A DNA stretch of 64,000 bases from Azorinus chamasolen (taxonomy: Eukaryota; Mollusca; Bivalvia; Cardiida; Solecurtidae). The notes under the pieces are model-generated. The model saw nothing but the letters and a program-made list of their open reading frames with translations, was not told where the DNA came from and did no database searches. The translations under genes and the position numbers were made by a program. Of this stretch, positions 10,189-20,748 are shown in pieces. Within the stretch, counting starts at the first letter, position 1. Every line of letters begins with the position of its first letter. The stretch spans positions 28,384,725 through 28,448,724 of the forward strand of contig OY755242.1 of the NCBI GenBank assembly GCA_963576725.1, read 5' to 3'.

Positions 10189-10408
10189 TTAACCCTTCTC
10201 TTGCTGAATTTTAAAATACATGTCTCCTTCTTTATCCATACCCTGTTGTATAATTACATATATTATCGTCACTGTGTACAAGTATTTCGCTGTGCAATCA
10301 CTGCTGTGGAGTAAACTGGTTGCACAATCAACTTGTAAATAGTGCAGACCCTGGGTCTTCACTATTTACAGGTAGGTATATTAACGTGAATAGTAAGCGA
10401 AGGGTTAA
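10189..10408 (+). mobile_element. P7 TTAA MITE, palindrome deleted
   Basis: TTAA at 10189-10192 and 10405-10408. Ends CCCTTCTCTTGCT and AGTAAGCGAAGGG. It is homologous along its length to 56663-56912, but the palindromic centre present there is reduced here to ..AGTGCAGACCCTGGGTCTTCACT.., consistent with a hairpin deletion. Non-coding. Confidence 0.85.
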
Positions 10409-10444
10409 ATAGAGAACTATAGGTTTTTCAAATTAACGGTTGGC

Positions 10445-10600
10445 AAGCACAGAATCTGACCAACCAGATGCTTGAGAATGATCTTCAGACTCAAGCAAAC
10501 GTTTTATGACCTCAGGTATGGAGGACGATCTGAGTGTCCAACAGTTTGGATCCTAATTATTCGACGTCTCATCAGGATCCCAGCTGGTTGCAAAGGCCAA
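10445..10600. mobile_element. P5 and P4 palindrome remnants
   Basis: A P5 remnant (ATGCTTGAGAATGATCTTCAGACTCAAGC) is followed by a P4 remnant at 10540-10590 (CAACAGTTTGGATCC..GACGTCTCATCAGGATCC). Both are truncated and no target-site duplication can be read. Confidence 0.55.
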
Positions 10601-10660
10601 CAGACGTGATCTATAGTTTTGAAAGGGTTAATTAATATTTATTATCATTTCTCTACAGTC

Positions 10661-10867
10661 TTAACCTTTAGCCTGCTGAGCAAATTATTTTTACAGAATG
10701 TTTCACCTACTACATTTTCAAGCTATAATCAATGTGTCTTCCAATGTGCAATCAGAATGACAAACAGTTTGGATCCTGATGAGACGCCGAGTTACTCGGC
10801 GTCTCATCTGGATCCAAACTGTTTGCAAAGGTACACACCCATCCGCCCATAGCAGGTTAAAGGTTAA
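10661..10867. mobile_element. TTAA MITE with an almost perfect P4 palindrome
   Basis: TTAA at 10661-10664 and 10864-10867. Inverted ends CCTTTAGCCTGCT and AGCAGGTTAAAGG. The centre (10759-10824) is a ~66-bp palindrome (AAACAGTTTGGATCC, then GAGACGCCGAG, and the mirror) with very few mismatches. The terminal sequence differs from the MITE at 7296-7709, yet the palindrome is the same, so the palindrome is shared by two different terminal families. Confidence 0.8.
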
Positions 10868-11555
10868 TAAACACCCGAATTATTTATTCATAGGATCTCT
10901 TTCTAGAAAGGAATCCGTTCGCCAATGACTTATCACTTTCAACACTATAGAACAGTTTGATGACCAAACACTTTTCATCCAGATAAGACGCTGGATCTAA
11001 TGAAATTGGAGAGGCAGAAATGTGTACTTTTGGATCTGAAGCTGACGAAAATCTTTGCAGACGAAACTGACTAAGCCTAGGATGGCTATATGCTGGTCAG
11101 TAAAACATTCCTCCGTGGAAAATAGCTGCGTATCGCAGTATACAAGATAACAGACACTGCGAAGCTCTGTTTACAGTGTATAACGAGCTCTCGTATCATG
11201 TGAATGATACTATCGTAACGTAGTATGGTGCAGCACGGGATTTGATGAGTACACCAATTTTCACTAGGTAAGACTTAGCGTTAGCAACCAGACTGAATAC
11301 TTTGCACGCTACATAAGAGTTGTCCGCCAAACTGCCATGATCAGAGTGTGATACAGTTTGAATCCTGGCGAGACCCAGATTTATTCGACTTGTCTCATCT
11401 GGATCTGAACTGTTTGAATATGCTATGACATACGGTAGCGTGCATATAGTTCGTATAATCTAAAGATGTTTATAGCTTTCAAATGCTACTGGTATACACT
11501 ATACTGCCCTTATATAGGCCGCAAACCAGCCAGAGGTCTGGATAAGATGCTTAAA
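10868..11555. other. Spacer with one P4 palindrome
   Basis: No gene. A P4 palindrome copy lies at 11350-11412 (ACAGTTTGAATCCTGGCGAG..TCTCATCTGGATCTGAACTG). The rest is unremarkable AT-rich sequence. Confidence 0.5.
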
Positions 11556-11784
11556 TTAACTCATTCTCTCCTAGGCTATGTTTAGACTCAACCCTTTTGA
11601 ATTAATCTACCGAAAGGGAGCATTAACTATAGAAAAGGAGAGTTTTAGAATTGTGTAATATTGAAACCATTGTGATAAATAAAGCATTTGCTCCTATGGA
11701 GCAAATGCTCTATTTATCACAATGGTTTCACAATGTGAAATATACAGAGGCGCAAACATGCGTCACTAGGGGGTAATGTGTTAA
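11556..11784 (+). mobile_element. P2 TTAA MITE, complete
   Basis: TTAA at 11556-11559 and 11781-11784. The central palindrome (arms GAAACCATTGTGATAAATAA; centre CTCCTATGGAG) is almost intact. The terminal sequence CTCATTCTCTCCTAGG matches other P2 copies. Confidence 0.85.
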
Positions 11785-11819
11785 AACGTATTCAACAATA
11801 ACTCTTTTATTTCTCCAAC

Positions 11820-11895
11820 AAACCCTATATTGTGACCAATCTTTAGAATCGTCTCGAAGAGATTATTCTAAAGAGTGGTTACAACATAGGGTTAG
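11820..11895. repeat. 75-bp imperfect hairpin
   Basis: Inverted arms AACCCTATATTGTGACCA.. and ..TGGTTACAACATAGGGTT with inner ATCTTTAGAATCGTCTC/GAGATTATTCTAAAGA. No TSD or family relative was recognised in the window. It could be a small foldback element. Confidence 0.6.
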
Positions 11896-12099
11896 GGGGA
11901 GAAATGACGATTTTAGTATTTGGGTACGCACCTTTATCTGTTGCTCTGTCAGCCCTTTGAATATAAGGTAACTGTTCAAATGTGCGTGGTTCACTGCATT
12001 CCTAGTTTTTAACAGAACTACCAGATGGTCAAACAGTTGGATAAGGTGATATTTTAAAGAAATCAATTCAAATAGATACAGTTCTAAAGTTTATTGCAT

Positions 12100-12182
12100 T
12101 AACACATTCCCTCCTAGTGACGCGTTTTGTCGCCTCTGTAAAAGTCTCATTTTGAAACCATTGTGATAAATAGAGCATTTGC
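12100..12182 (+). mobile_element. P2 MITE, truncated left half
   Basis: Begins TTAACACATTCCCTCC and runs to the first palindrome arm (GAAACCATTGTGATAAATAG), then stops where a foldback element starts. The right half is absent. Confidence 0.7.
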
Positions 12183-12189
12183 GTGACAA

Positions 12190-12806
12190 ACGCTGCATTA
12201 TTCAATTTCACATTTTTTATTTGATCTTTTTTTATCCAATACATGTATTTTCTTTTTCTCATTTGATGTTCTTGAGCATTTTTCATTCGATTTTTTATCC
12301 AATGTTTTCTTTTTTCTCATTCGATGTTTGAACATTTTTCTTTATTCAATGTTACGAACAAATTTCATTTGATATTTCGAAAAAATAGTTCGATAACTTG
12401 CCCCATTGGATAGACTACTATACATGGAGTTGTAAGCTAGAAATAGCACAAGGTTCACCAATACATTGGTAAGTGAAAAACGGTTAACTAGAAGCTATTT
12501 TATATATTTCTTAAGCACACATGCGTAATTTGATAATTTATTTTATTAATGAATTATGTTCTTTTGTCAATAAGTGTCCGTGTTAAAGATCTAACCATGC
12601 CATTTTGAAGCTGAGTGACTTGTTCGTCCAATGAAATGCGAGCTTACAACTCCATCTAGTAGCCTATCCCATGAGGCAAATTATCGAATGAAAAATGGCT
12701 TTTTCGCAACATCAAGTGAATGTACGTAACATTGAATGAAGAAAAATGTTCAAACATCGAATGAGAAAAAGAAATTATTGGATAAAAAAATCAAATGAAA
12801 ACATGA
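12190..12806. mobile_element. Foldback element with ~180-bp AT-rich arms
   Basis: The left arm (about 12225-12442) and right arm (about 12637-12806) are inverted copies, recognisable by GGAGTTGTAAGCT / AGCTTACAACTCC at the inner ends and CATTCGATGTTTGAACATTT / AAATGTTCAAACATCGAATG farther out. The arms contain short repeats of TTTTTCATTCGAT and TTTTTTATCCAAT. No coding and no clear TSD. Foldback-type or a degenerate terminal-inverted-repeat transposon. Confidence 0.65.
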
Positions 12807-13225
12807 TGTGTTTGTGAAACACTATGCCGCCTCATATATTTGACCTCTGACCTTGAAGAATGACCTTGACCTTGACATGTCACCCCTCAAAATGTGCAGC
12901 CTCATGAGATACACAAGCATGCCAAATATCAAGTCTCTATCTCTGCTGGTCCAAATGTTATGGCCAATGTTAAAGTCGGCGATTTGACCCATATATTTGA
13001 CATCTGACCTTGAAGGATGACCTAGACCTTGACACGTCACCCCTAAAAATGTACGGCTTTATGAGATACATATGCATGCCAAATATCAAGTCTCTATCTA
13101 TACTGGCTCAAAAGTTATGACCAATGTTAAAGTTGCTGACAAACAAACAAATAGACAAACGGACAAACAGACAAACAGACAGGGTAAAAACAATATGCCC
13201 CCGACTATCGTCAATGGGGGCATAA
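12807..13225 (+). mobile_element. Pearl/HINE-like element A
   Basis: The 5' end GTGTTTGTGAAACACTATG contains a small palindrome. It is followed by about 1.8 copies of a ~150-bp core (GACCTTGACCTTGACATGTC.., AAATATCAAGTCTCTATCT), then (ACAAACAG)n, then a terminal hairpin TATGCCCCC..GGGGGCATA (13195-13223). 5' end, tandem core, microsatellite and 3' hairpin is the architecture of non-autonomous Helentron-type elements known as Pearl in bivalves; that class assignment is from memory. An inverted relative is at 62570-63175. Confidence 0.65.
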
Positions 13226-13263
13226 ATATGAAATTGAATATTGCAACGTTTGTCACGCCATAC

Positions 13264-13422
13264 CAAAGGTGGCCGACGCATGCTTGGACTCACCCATAGA
13301 CCTCCCCCCCCCCCCCCCCCAAAAAAAAAAAAGTGATCGAAGTATGTTCAACTGTTTTTTTTTTTTTTTTTGGGGGGGGGGGGGGTCTATGGGTGAGTCC
13401 AAGCATGCGTCGGACACCTTTG
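13264..13422. mobile_element. 159-bp hairpin MITE with 8-bp TSD and homopolymer arms
   Basis: The target duplication CGCCATAC is exact (13256-13263 and 13423-13430). Inverted ends CAAAGGTG..CACCTTTG continue through GACGCATGCTTGGACTCACC and its mirror. Each arm then ends in a homopolymer pair: C-run then A-run on the left, T-run then G-run on the right, around a ~22-base loop (GTGATCGAAGTATGTTCAAC..). An 8-bp TSD is typical of hAT-type elements. Non-coding. Confidence 0.85.
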
Positions 13423-13517
13423 CGCCATACCAGAGAAACTCAATTTTGTGTAGGTATACCATAGTGTATAATACTCACACAGCAGTACGGTTTTAACCAC
13501 GTGTGCTTTAGTTTATA

Positions 13518-13735
13518 GCTAATTCTTTCGCTGCCAATGTTGCATCTGTGATTACCTATGCAAATAGTTTACATCCAGATGAGACGCTGACTAACTCGAC
13601 GTTTCCTCAGAATCCAAACTATTTGTTACTATGGTAATGTATTTGCAAGAAAGTGGGAGAAAATTAAACAAACAGAAATTTTAGCAGACAACAAATGTTG
13701 CAGACGACAATTTTTAGCAGCGAACGAAATATTAT
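13518..13735. mobile_element. P4-bearing MITE, no insertion
   Basis: Ends CTTTCGCTGCCAATGT and TTTTTAGCAGCGAACGA are those of the MITE at 7296-7709, and the interior carries the P4 palindrome (13565-13622). The flanking TTAA is degraded. The P3 insertion seen in the 7.3-kb copy is absent, so that copy's insertion is confirmed by this empty site. Confidence 0.7.
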
Positions 13736-13788
13736 TTTCTGTTCTCATTATGTTTTATAAATGATGTAAAGCAGCGTTTATAATAATA

Positions 13789-13987
13789 CAGTAAAACCCC
13801 TCTCATGCGACCGCTTAATGAATAAACATGGCTGTCTTTAAAAGCAGGTGGTTGCTTAATGCAGGACGAAAGTTATGCAGAAAGCTCCTAGAGGAGCTTT
13901 CTGCATAACTTTCGTCCTGCATAAAGCTACCACCTGGCACCCGGAATTATACCCCTTTCTGGTGGTCGCATTAGAGGGGTTTTACTG
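13789..13987. mobile_element. P3 TA-flanked MITE, intact
   Basis: TA at 13787-13788 and 13988-13989. Inverted ends CAGTAAAACCCCTCTCATGC and GCATTAGAGGGGTTTTACTG. The central palindrome (about 13850-13935) has arms GCAGGACGAAAGTTATGCAG and centre AAGCTCCTAGAGGAGCTT. This is the best-preserved P3 copy in the window and a typical Tc1/mariner MITE by its ends. Confidence 0.9.
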
Positions 13988-13989
13988 TA

Positions 13990-14888
13990 CATACAAGATA
14001 ACATTGACCCAATAACTACAGGGACAACCACTTCAACAACTTGGTCAAACAAGCGCACTATCATGATACTAGAAAGAAAATGCTGTTTCATTAGATAGGT
14101 CTTATCTAACGCACATCCTCAGTTAAAACACCAATATTGCACATTGGTTCTCTGGTAGCATTCTGAAGGCAGAACAGAACAGAATATACCTTTATTGAGT
14201 CATACATAGCGTTATGTAAAAGCCTATGAACAAAAGTTGTAGTTGTAATATAATGAATTGAAGTATGATGAGCAAATAGTTCGTCTCTAGAAAAGAGTCC
14301 TAGGTTATCAGACCTTAGTCCATTCTCAAGCGTCTGACTGGTCATATTATGAGCTTGCTCAAAATCTGACAAATCAGCTGCTTGAGAATGATCTCTGACT
14401 TAAGCAAACGTTTTATAACATCGGGACAAGGTTTTCTTATCCATATTACTGTTCTTCATTTATTTGTCCAAATGCATATTCAGAATGTCAATCAATCAAT
14501 CCTGATCCTGATGAGACGCTGATTTATTTGACGTCTCATCTAGATCCAAACTTCAAAGGTACACATTTTCTTGTAGTGTGCTAATGTTAGTAGGAGGGAT
14601 AATATTGACAGTATAACTTCTCTATAGCAGTCAGTCAGTGAACATGGTTATCTTTAACAGCAGCTGGCTGCTCATATGCAGGACGAAAGTGAACAGAGAG
14701 CTACTATTTAGTTTCTACCGTCTACCATTAAAGATGCATTCTGCTCGTATATTTGAAAAAAGCGAAACACAATTACTTCTGAGTCCGAGTCTATGTGACT
14801 TGAAACTCAGTCATGGGCATGGTAATGAAAGAGTTGTGTGCTCCACAAGAATGTATCCTAAGGTACTACGGGAATCTGTCAAATGCTT
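13990..14888. other. Spacer with P5, P4 and P3 remnants
   Basis: No gene. P5 remnant at 14365-14415 (GCTTGAGAATGATCTCTGAC), P4 palindrome at 14505-14552 (CTGATGAGACGCTG..GACGTCTCATC) and a P3-like stretch at 14610-14695 (ATGCAGGACGAAAG). The open frames crossing 14638-14998 have no recognisable motif. Confidence 0.5.
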
Positions 14889-14896
14889 GTTCTAAG

Positions 14897-15888
14897 CACA
14901 GGGGTCTGGACCGCTTCATGGGAGTCTATATGTATTATATTATAACAAGGGTTCCAACTAGCAGAATGGACAGCCGTGAACCACTGGTACAAATATGAAT
15001 GTAACTCTTACAAATTCAATGATAATTTTGTAATTCTTTCGGCTATTGAAAGCCAATATATTTTACTATCAAATGCATATAATCTTCTGACGGTAACTTA
15101 TGTACATTTATCAATTTAACAATGATTTACCAAAAGTTCACTTGTTTTCTGGGTCATTGACAAACGTTCGTTCACCTCGGTTTCACTATATCACAGCCAT
15201 AACCTGGCGAATTTCAATTCAAAAGATGGCGTGGTTCAATAAAACAACCCAATTATATCACCAATCTCCATTTGTTTTGTCTTCTAAATAAGTAAGGAAC
15301 TAGCAACAGCGGCCTTTTCGTCTGTCGTTATGTTTCTATTTCGGATGCTGCCATTTTGCAACAAATTTGAATGGAGCCATTTCACTGGATGAGCGAAGGA
15401 AAAGTTGGGAAATCCGTGACGTCACGTACAATGGCTCCTTTCTCGACGATTTGAAGCAAACTGACTAAACTCGCTAGTTTTACATAATTCTTTTGATGCT
15501 GGGGACTAAAACATTGGAGGTGGGTGATAGAATTGATTCGTTTTATTGAACCACGCCATTTTTTAACTGCAAATTGCGAGGTTATTGCTGTGATCTAGTG
15601 AAACCGGGGTGAACGAACTTTTGTCAATGACCCAAAAAACACGTGAAATTTTGAGAAAATCATTGTTGGATTGATACTTGTTCATAAGTTAACGTTATAA
15701 GATTATATTTATTTGATAGAAAAATACATTGGCTTTCAATAGCCGAAAGAATTACGAAATCATCATTTAAATTGTAAGAGTTACAGTCATATTTGTACTC
15801 GTGGTACACGGATATCCGTTCTGCTAGTTGGAACCCTTGTTATTATATAGTACATATAGACCCTCATGAAGCGGTCCAGACCCCTGTG
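14897..15888. mobile_element. hAT-type element with ~400-bp inverted repeats, copy 1
   Basis: The 8-bp target duplication GTTCTAAG is exact (14889-14896 and 15889-15896). Ends CACAGGGGTCTGGACCGC and GCGGTCCAGACCCCTGTG are perfect inverses, and inverted similarity extends about 400 bp inward (GGCTATTGAAAGCCAAT, GTCATTGACAAACGTTCG, AGATGGCGTGGTTCAATAAA). The middle includes TGACGTCACGT. No transposase. CAGGGG-like ends with 8-bp TSD fit the hAT superfamily. Relatives are at 30728-31636 and 46370-46704. Confidence 0.9.
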
Positions 15889-15896
15889 GTTCTAAG

Positions 15897-16165
15897 GTTC
15901 TCTGTAGTTTTGTCAGGGTATGTCCTGAATTGTTCCTTGACTCTGTCAGAGTGTAGGGTAGGTCCGTGCCTTGGTCGCAATATGTTTAAGGGTGTTCCGT
16001 GATTCTATCAGAGTGTGTCCTAATGTTGTCCCATGGCTCTCCGAGAATGTTTCATAGGACTGTTCCATGGCTTCATCAGAATGCAACTTATGCTTGTTCC
16101 GTGACTCTGTCAGAATGTGTCCTTTGATTACTCAGTGACTCGGCAGAGTGTGTCCTATGATTACC
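15897..16165. repeat. Degenerate minisatellite around the hAT insertion
   Basis: Variants of GTTCCGTGACTCTGTCAGAATGTGTCC recur every 40-60 bp (15925, 15990, 16065, 16095, 16130). A similar string (GCTCCACAAGAATGTATCC) occurs left of the hAT element at 14838, so the transposon inserted within or at the edge of this repeat. Confidence 0.6.
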
Positions 16166-16268
16166 CCCGGAACTTTCTGCATGACCCTACTGTAGACAAC
16201 CGCCTGCCCGAAAGACCTAGATTCATCCTTATCAAAATTCCGTTTTAGAGGGGTTTTACTTTACTTCC
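16165..16268. mobile_element. P3 MITE, right-end remnant
   Basis: Contains GGAACTTTCTGCATGACCC and ends TTTTAGAGGGGTTTTACT, as in the right half of P3. The left half is missing. Confidence 0.6.
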
Positions 16269-16299
16269 CGCTTGCATAAAACCGGATACCCGTTTTGAT

Positions 16300-17306
16300 T
16301 GCCCTACTTTTCCATCCAATCAACGAGCCGCATTCTTGATATTTTTCAATCTCTAATTCTCAAACATTTTATAAAATCGACTCTAACTTTCGAAGACGAA
16401 CCTTCCAGTGCGCATGTGCAACAAAGCTCCGCCCACGACTAGAAAAAAGAACGAGTTTCTATGTTATGGCGTTTTTGACACGCGAACGAGTGTTCACAAG
16501 TGTTCACGTGTGTAAAACGTAGAGAGGACGACCGTGTAAACAACTGAGAGGCAGAGTTATACATCCGGTAATTGGGCTGTCGTGGACTAAAATGGACAAA
16601 TAAATCACGAAACATCCCACCTGTTGAAGCAGGCTTATTGAAAAAGGACTAATGTCAATAAGCAAATAAATCAGGAAAAATAAGAACAAACCTGTATTTA
16701 AAACTGTAATCCATTCAAAAATGTAAACGATCAAACCTGTAATCTTTTTAAGCCTTTACATGTTTATTTTTATTTAAATATTCTGCCCATAATGAATTTT
16801 TAATATTAATAAGCTATATCTATATGGGGTTTCGGTAGAAGTGAATATTTAAGTTTGTGCAAACCGAGTAGACCCTAATCAAACAGCATATGAGCTGTCA
16901 GACCAGGGTCTTCTTGGCTTGCCAAGTGGTCAAAAGGCGTCACATACTATAAGCTAATGTGTTATCATTTTAGATATCAATTGCGAGTTTGCCTCCGTCT
17001 TTCACAAGAATTATTTTTTTCACAGTTTTGGGGATACGTATAGATTTTGTCGGCCATTATTATTTGGACTACTAAAAATTGTGTAAAAAATGTTCTATAC
17101 ACAGATGGGGAATATTGATTATTTGACACAGCCAAATAAGGCAATATTTACAAGAAAAAAGGCGCGAAACCAATTTCACTGTGTAGGATTTTCAAAACAT
17201 AAACACGTGAGAATTTTAACAAAGATGTTTGTTTGATTGGTGGATGTTCTGAGTATTTTGCATAAACGAGTGTGGCTTTTAGGTGGACCATAATCACGTG
17301 ACTATA
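16300..17306. mobile_element. TA-flanked DNA transposon copy 2, left part
   Basis: Homologous to 8112-9055 nearly base for base: GATTGCCCTACTTTTCCATC at the left, a P1-type palindrome at 16858-16920, and ACCATAATCACGTGACTATA at the right. The match stops at about 17306 and resumes at about 20223, on the far side of a reverse-transcriptase element. The left TIR has drifted. No coding. Confidence 0.8.
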
Positions 17307-20222
17307 TATAAAAGTACAAAAATGAATCATGCAGGAAACACCACATACAGAACAAACAGCCGCCCGAACAGCCACACAAGGAAACAACAAATATACACAA
17401 CTATAAAAAAAAAAAACATTAAGAGACGCACAAAGACAAAACAAAGATACAATAAGGGGGAAGATGGAAGTACCGCCTTGGAACGGTCAGTGACAAAAGT
17501 CACGGGGGGGGGGGGGGTTTAAACCGGTTTATGGGCGCCCAACCTCACACTCATTCCATCCCCACCCTAGAACACAAACAGTGTAAATAAACGTATCCCC
17601 TCTCCGACTAAACTACAACAACCGCGATGGCAAATACAGTGGTAAAGTGCATGTATAACGAAAACATTTAATTAAACAAACTATATCCACCTATCGCTAG
17701 TGTACTCAATGATTGGGCTGCAAACAGAGTAACTGTCGAAAAGTAATGAAAAAAGGAAATAGTACAGATATCCGACGTTCTCCTTCCGTTTCTGCATTTA
17801 AGAGGTCGCCTTCATAGAGTACTAAACCTTTCTTGTCGGCGTACATGCAAAAAGGCCAGCGTGATTGCCACATGTAAAAGGGTTGACAACCAAACATGCA
17901 GTATGTTGTAGTACTATAGGATCATATCCCTTTTTAAATTATTTTTTTAACATATTTGATGAACAAAGTGAGAAAATGGGTATGCCTAATAATTTTACGA
18001 AGCTTGTAAATAACATCACCATAAAATTCAGGATGTGAAATACCGTGTCGCAGAAGCACCTTGAGATTACATTGGTACTTGCCAATAAGTGGGAGATTTC
18101 GATAATAAAATTTAGAGAAAGTTTTTTTTCTTAGTATCTATATGGTATCTATATCCTTGCTTAAGCAGCTTTTCAGTTAAAATGAGATTTCGACTGTTAA
18201 AATCGTCAATATAATAACAACCTCTAGCAAAACGAACAAGTTTAGATATATAAACCCCGTAAGATGGGACACGGGGAACATCTCCGTCAAGATGAGGGAA
18301 ATTTATAATATTAAAATCAAAATCATCTCTTTTGTCTCGTATATTTTAGAAGAAATCATTCCATTATCAATTTTAAGGTCTAGATCAAGAAACGCTGCAT
18401 AATTGTCGGACCGGTTAGCTTTATTCAATTTGAGTTCTTTAGGATAAATTGTAGGAATCAGAGCATCAAAGAAAGGGTTATCCAAATTAAAAATATAATC
18501 CAGATATCGAGAAGTTTCATTGAAGGCTTTTATAACATTTTCTTGTGATTGTGGATTCAAACGTAACATGAAATAACAGTACAAAAACAAATCTGCGACA
18601 AGTGGTAAACAATTCGTACCCATAGGAATACCAATTACCTGACGGTATATAGCATTCCCATAACGTACAAATATGTTATCCAAAAGAACGGTTAGTGATT
18701 CGCAAACTTCGGAGCAAGTCCAATTGGTGTAATATTTCATTTGCTCGTCAGTAAAGAAAGCTTTTTCAGCTTTACATGCCAGGAATGATGTTTTTCCCGG
18801 GCAAATACTTTCTGGATTAAGTTAGTAAGTTTATCTTTTATTAAAATATGAGGAAGAGTTGTGTACAAAGTAGAAAAATCGTACGTGCTTACAGTGGATG
18901 CAAGAAACCTTTTGTTCTTAAGTTTGTTTAAGACTTCTGAAGAGTTCTTAATAGACCAGAAGAGATTTATTCCAGAATTTTCACAAGTCTTATCTCAGTA
19001 GAATTTGTTCTTTTACCTTTGTTAAACAAGAAGTCAAAAGTATAGACAATTTAGTAGTTGTACATGAGCTAGAATTTGCAATGAAACGCGCTTTATATGG
19101 TTTTGGTTTCAAGTTGTTCACACATTTTGACATGGTCTGAAACGATGGTCTTTTCGTCAGTAATAACTGACATGTAAGACTTGGTATTAATAATTTCCTG
19201 CTTCAAGACATCGATATAATGTAATCGTCAAATAATAATCACATTATTCGATGCCTTATCAGCAGGAACAAAAACGTATTTTGAATGGAAATCCTGTTAA
19301 CCCTTTTTAAGATGTCTAAAAGAAATTCTAGGTTTAGGTGGAAGAAGGTGTTTATTAGAGCTATAAAAAGAAATGCGTTTGTCAATTATATCAAAAATTA
19401 GTTTTTTCCAACTAGAAAGAGCATTAGACTCAACATATTCTCTTCGATACCATTTAATACTAAAATTGTGTAAAGCCTCCGCAATCTGAACTCGACAAGA
19501 GTTAAAACCTATCAAGGATGGTATTCTATATTTGGGACCTTTATTCAAAAGAGATCGTAGACGTTTATCTTTAATCATCTCAAAATTACCAGTAATCACA
19601 TGACCAGCCGGAAAATAGCAAAATTTTGAAGTGGCGCAATCTCAATTATTAGGAATATTATCATTAATATTAAGGTCGGCCACAATTTTATTATATTTGA
19701 AAATAGTATTTCTGATGGGTTTGTTATATTTATAGCAGATGATAGGTGGTTCTGTGTTTTTAAAGTATATAGGAATAGCGTCAATTACATTTTTTGTCTC
19801 TAAAAATACTTTGGAGGTCAATAAAATCAATACCTTTATTAATAAAAGGAATTTTCAAGAAGAATCTTTGGTGTTCAGATAATTTGTCAATATGTGGTCT
19901 GAGAACATGTTGTGTAAAGCTTTGTATCAAACTAGCCGTTCCTATGAGAGGATCTGATCTAAAAATAATTTTATCGGTTTGCTCGTCAATTTCTTTTAAT
20001 GAAGATATAGATAAGGAGGAAAGTCTAGAAAGCATGGCATGTTTACCAGAAGTTAAACGTAAAGTATGTTGATTAACAAGAGTCATTTTCAAACGAGATT
20101 TTCGTTTAATATTACCATTTTTGTGAATGCCATGTGATCGAGATTTGCGTTTTCTTATAGAAAAGTTTGAAAAACTGTTCTTTTGAAATATCTCCAGTCT
20201 GGTAAATATTAAGTTATTATTA
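17307..20222 (-). mobile_element. Reverse-transcriptase retroelement, ~2.9 kb, nested
   Basis: It interrupts a TA transposon copy whose two parts rejoin to match the intact copy at 8112-9117; that defines both limits. Its 3' end (minus strand) is a ~400-bp non-coding block (17307-17712) containing GTGAGGTTGGGCGCCC and CATGCAGGAAACACC. The block recurs alone at 49205-49595 as a separate 5'-truncated copy with the same terminus near GTACTTT. Coding remnants lie at 18240-20185. No clear LTRs. A Penelope-like or other non-LTR class is possible; I do not assign one. Confidence 0.75.
18235..20185 (-). pseudogene. Reverse transcriptase remnant, multiply frameshifted
   Basis: Reading on the minus strand from ~20185, the pieces include CDCATSKFCYFPAGHVITG (~19570-19640), KDKRLRSLLNKGPKYRIPS, FVPADKASNNV (~19235-19270), then RQVIGIPMGTNCLPLVADLF, SRYLDYIFNLDNPFF and FPHLDGDVPRVPSYGVYISK (~18250-18300). 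These match an RT family common in molluscs and cnidarians (GIPMGTNCAPL box). The catalytic YXDD box reads YLDY (18495-18506), so the second Asp is lost. Frameshifts and a run of missing RT sequence between 18740 and 19230 also disable it. Confidence 0.8.
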
Positions 20223-20270
20223 TGTAATTGCTCAGTGGGCGGGGCTTATGAACTCATCCTGTTGAAAAGT
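20223..20270. mobile_element. TA-flanked DNA transposon copy 2, right part
   Basis: GCTCAGTGGGCGGGGCTTAT.. to GAAAAGTAGGGTAATCAC corresponds to 9066-9117. It completes the element begun at 16300 and displaced by the RT insertion. Confidence 0.8.
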
Positions 20271-20286
20271 AGGGTAATCACTAAAT

Positions 20287-20401
20287 CGGTTAGAGCTTAT
20301 AAACTGCAGTCTTCGAAAATAAGACGGCCTAAAACGCTTCGCTTCGCTCGCTTTATCGGCCATCTTATTTTCGAAGACTGCGGTTTATAAGCTCTAACCT
20401 A
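20287..20401. repeat. 115-bp hairpin beside the TA transposon
   Basis: Near-perfect arms GGTTAGAGCTTATAAACTGC.. and ..GCGGTTTATAAGCTCTAACC, with inner CAGTCTTCGAAAATAAGA and TCTTATTTTCGAAGACTG around a CGCTTCGCTTCGCTCGC loop. A one-armed version is at 9120-9212, next to the other transposon copy. Confidence 0.85.
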
Positions 20402-20499
20402 TACGTAGAGACACTATAGAAGGATCTACTGTGTTTACAGTAATTAAAGGTCATGGTCATAATTGCACATGATCCTGTTGTAACATGATGCCAGTTGAC

Positions 20500-20748
20500 A
20501 TTTTCCCTGTTGAATATACATGTTCGAAACAATGACGTCATGATTATTAATTAGGTTATATTTTAGAATGACATATGAATCCATATGAAATGTTTGACCA
20601 AGAAAAAAACTGTAGAATCATATCTATATTACTTTTAAGCAAACACAGCATACCCAGACCAGACGGTTCCTACAGGAGCCGTCTGGTCTGGGTCTGCTCT
20701 GTTTGCAAATGCGTGAACATGTGTTTATAATCAGGAAAGGCTAAACTC
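20500..20748 (-). mobile_element. P1 TTAA-type MITE, reverse orientation
   Basis: The P1 palindrome at 20638-20707 is nearly perfect (GCAAACACAGCATACCC..GGGTCTGCTCTGTTTGC, centre CTCC-like GTTCCTACAGGAG). Flanking TTGAATATACATG and AATCAGGAAAGG are P1 ends. TTAA itself is degraded on both sides. Confidence 0.7.
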
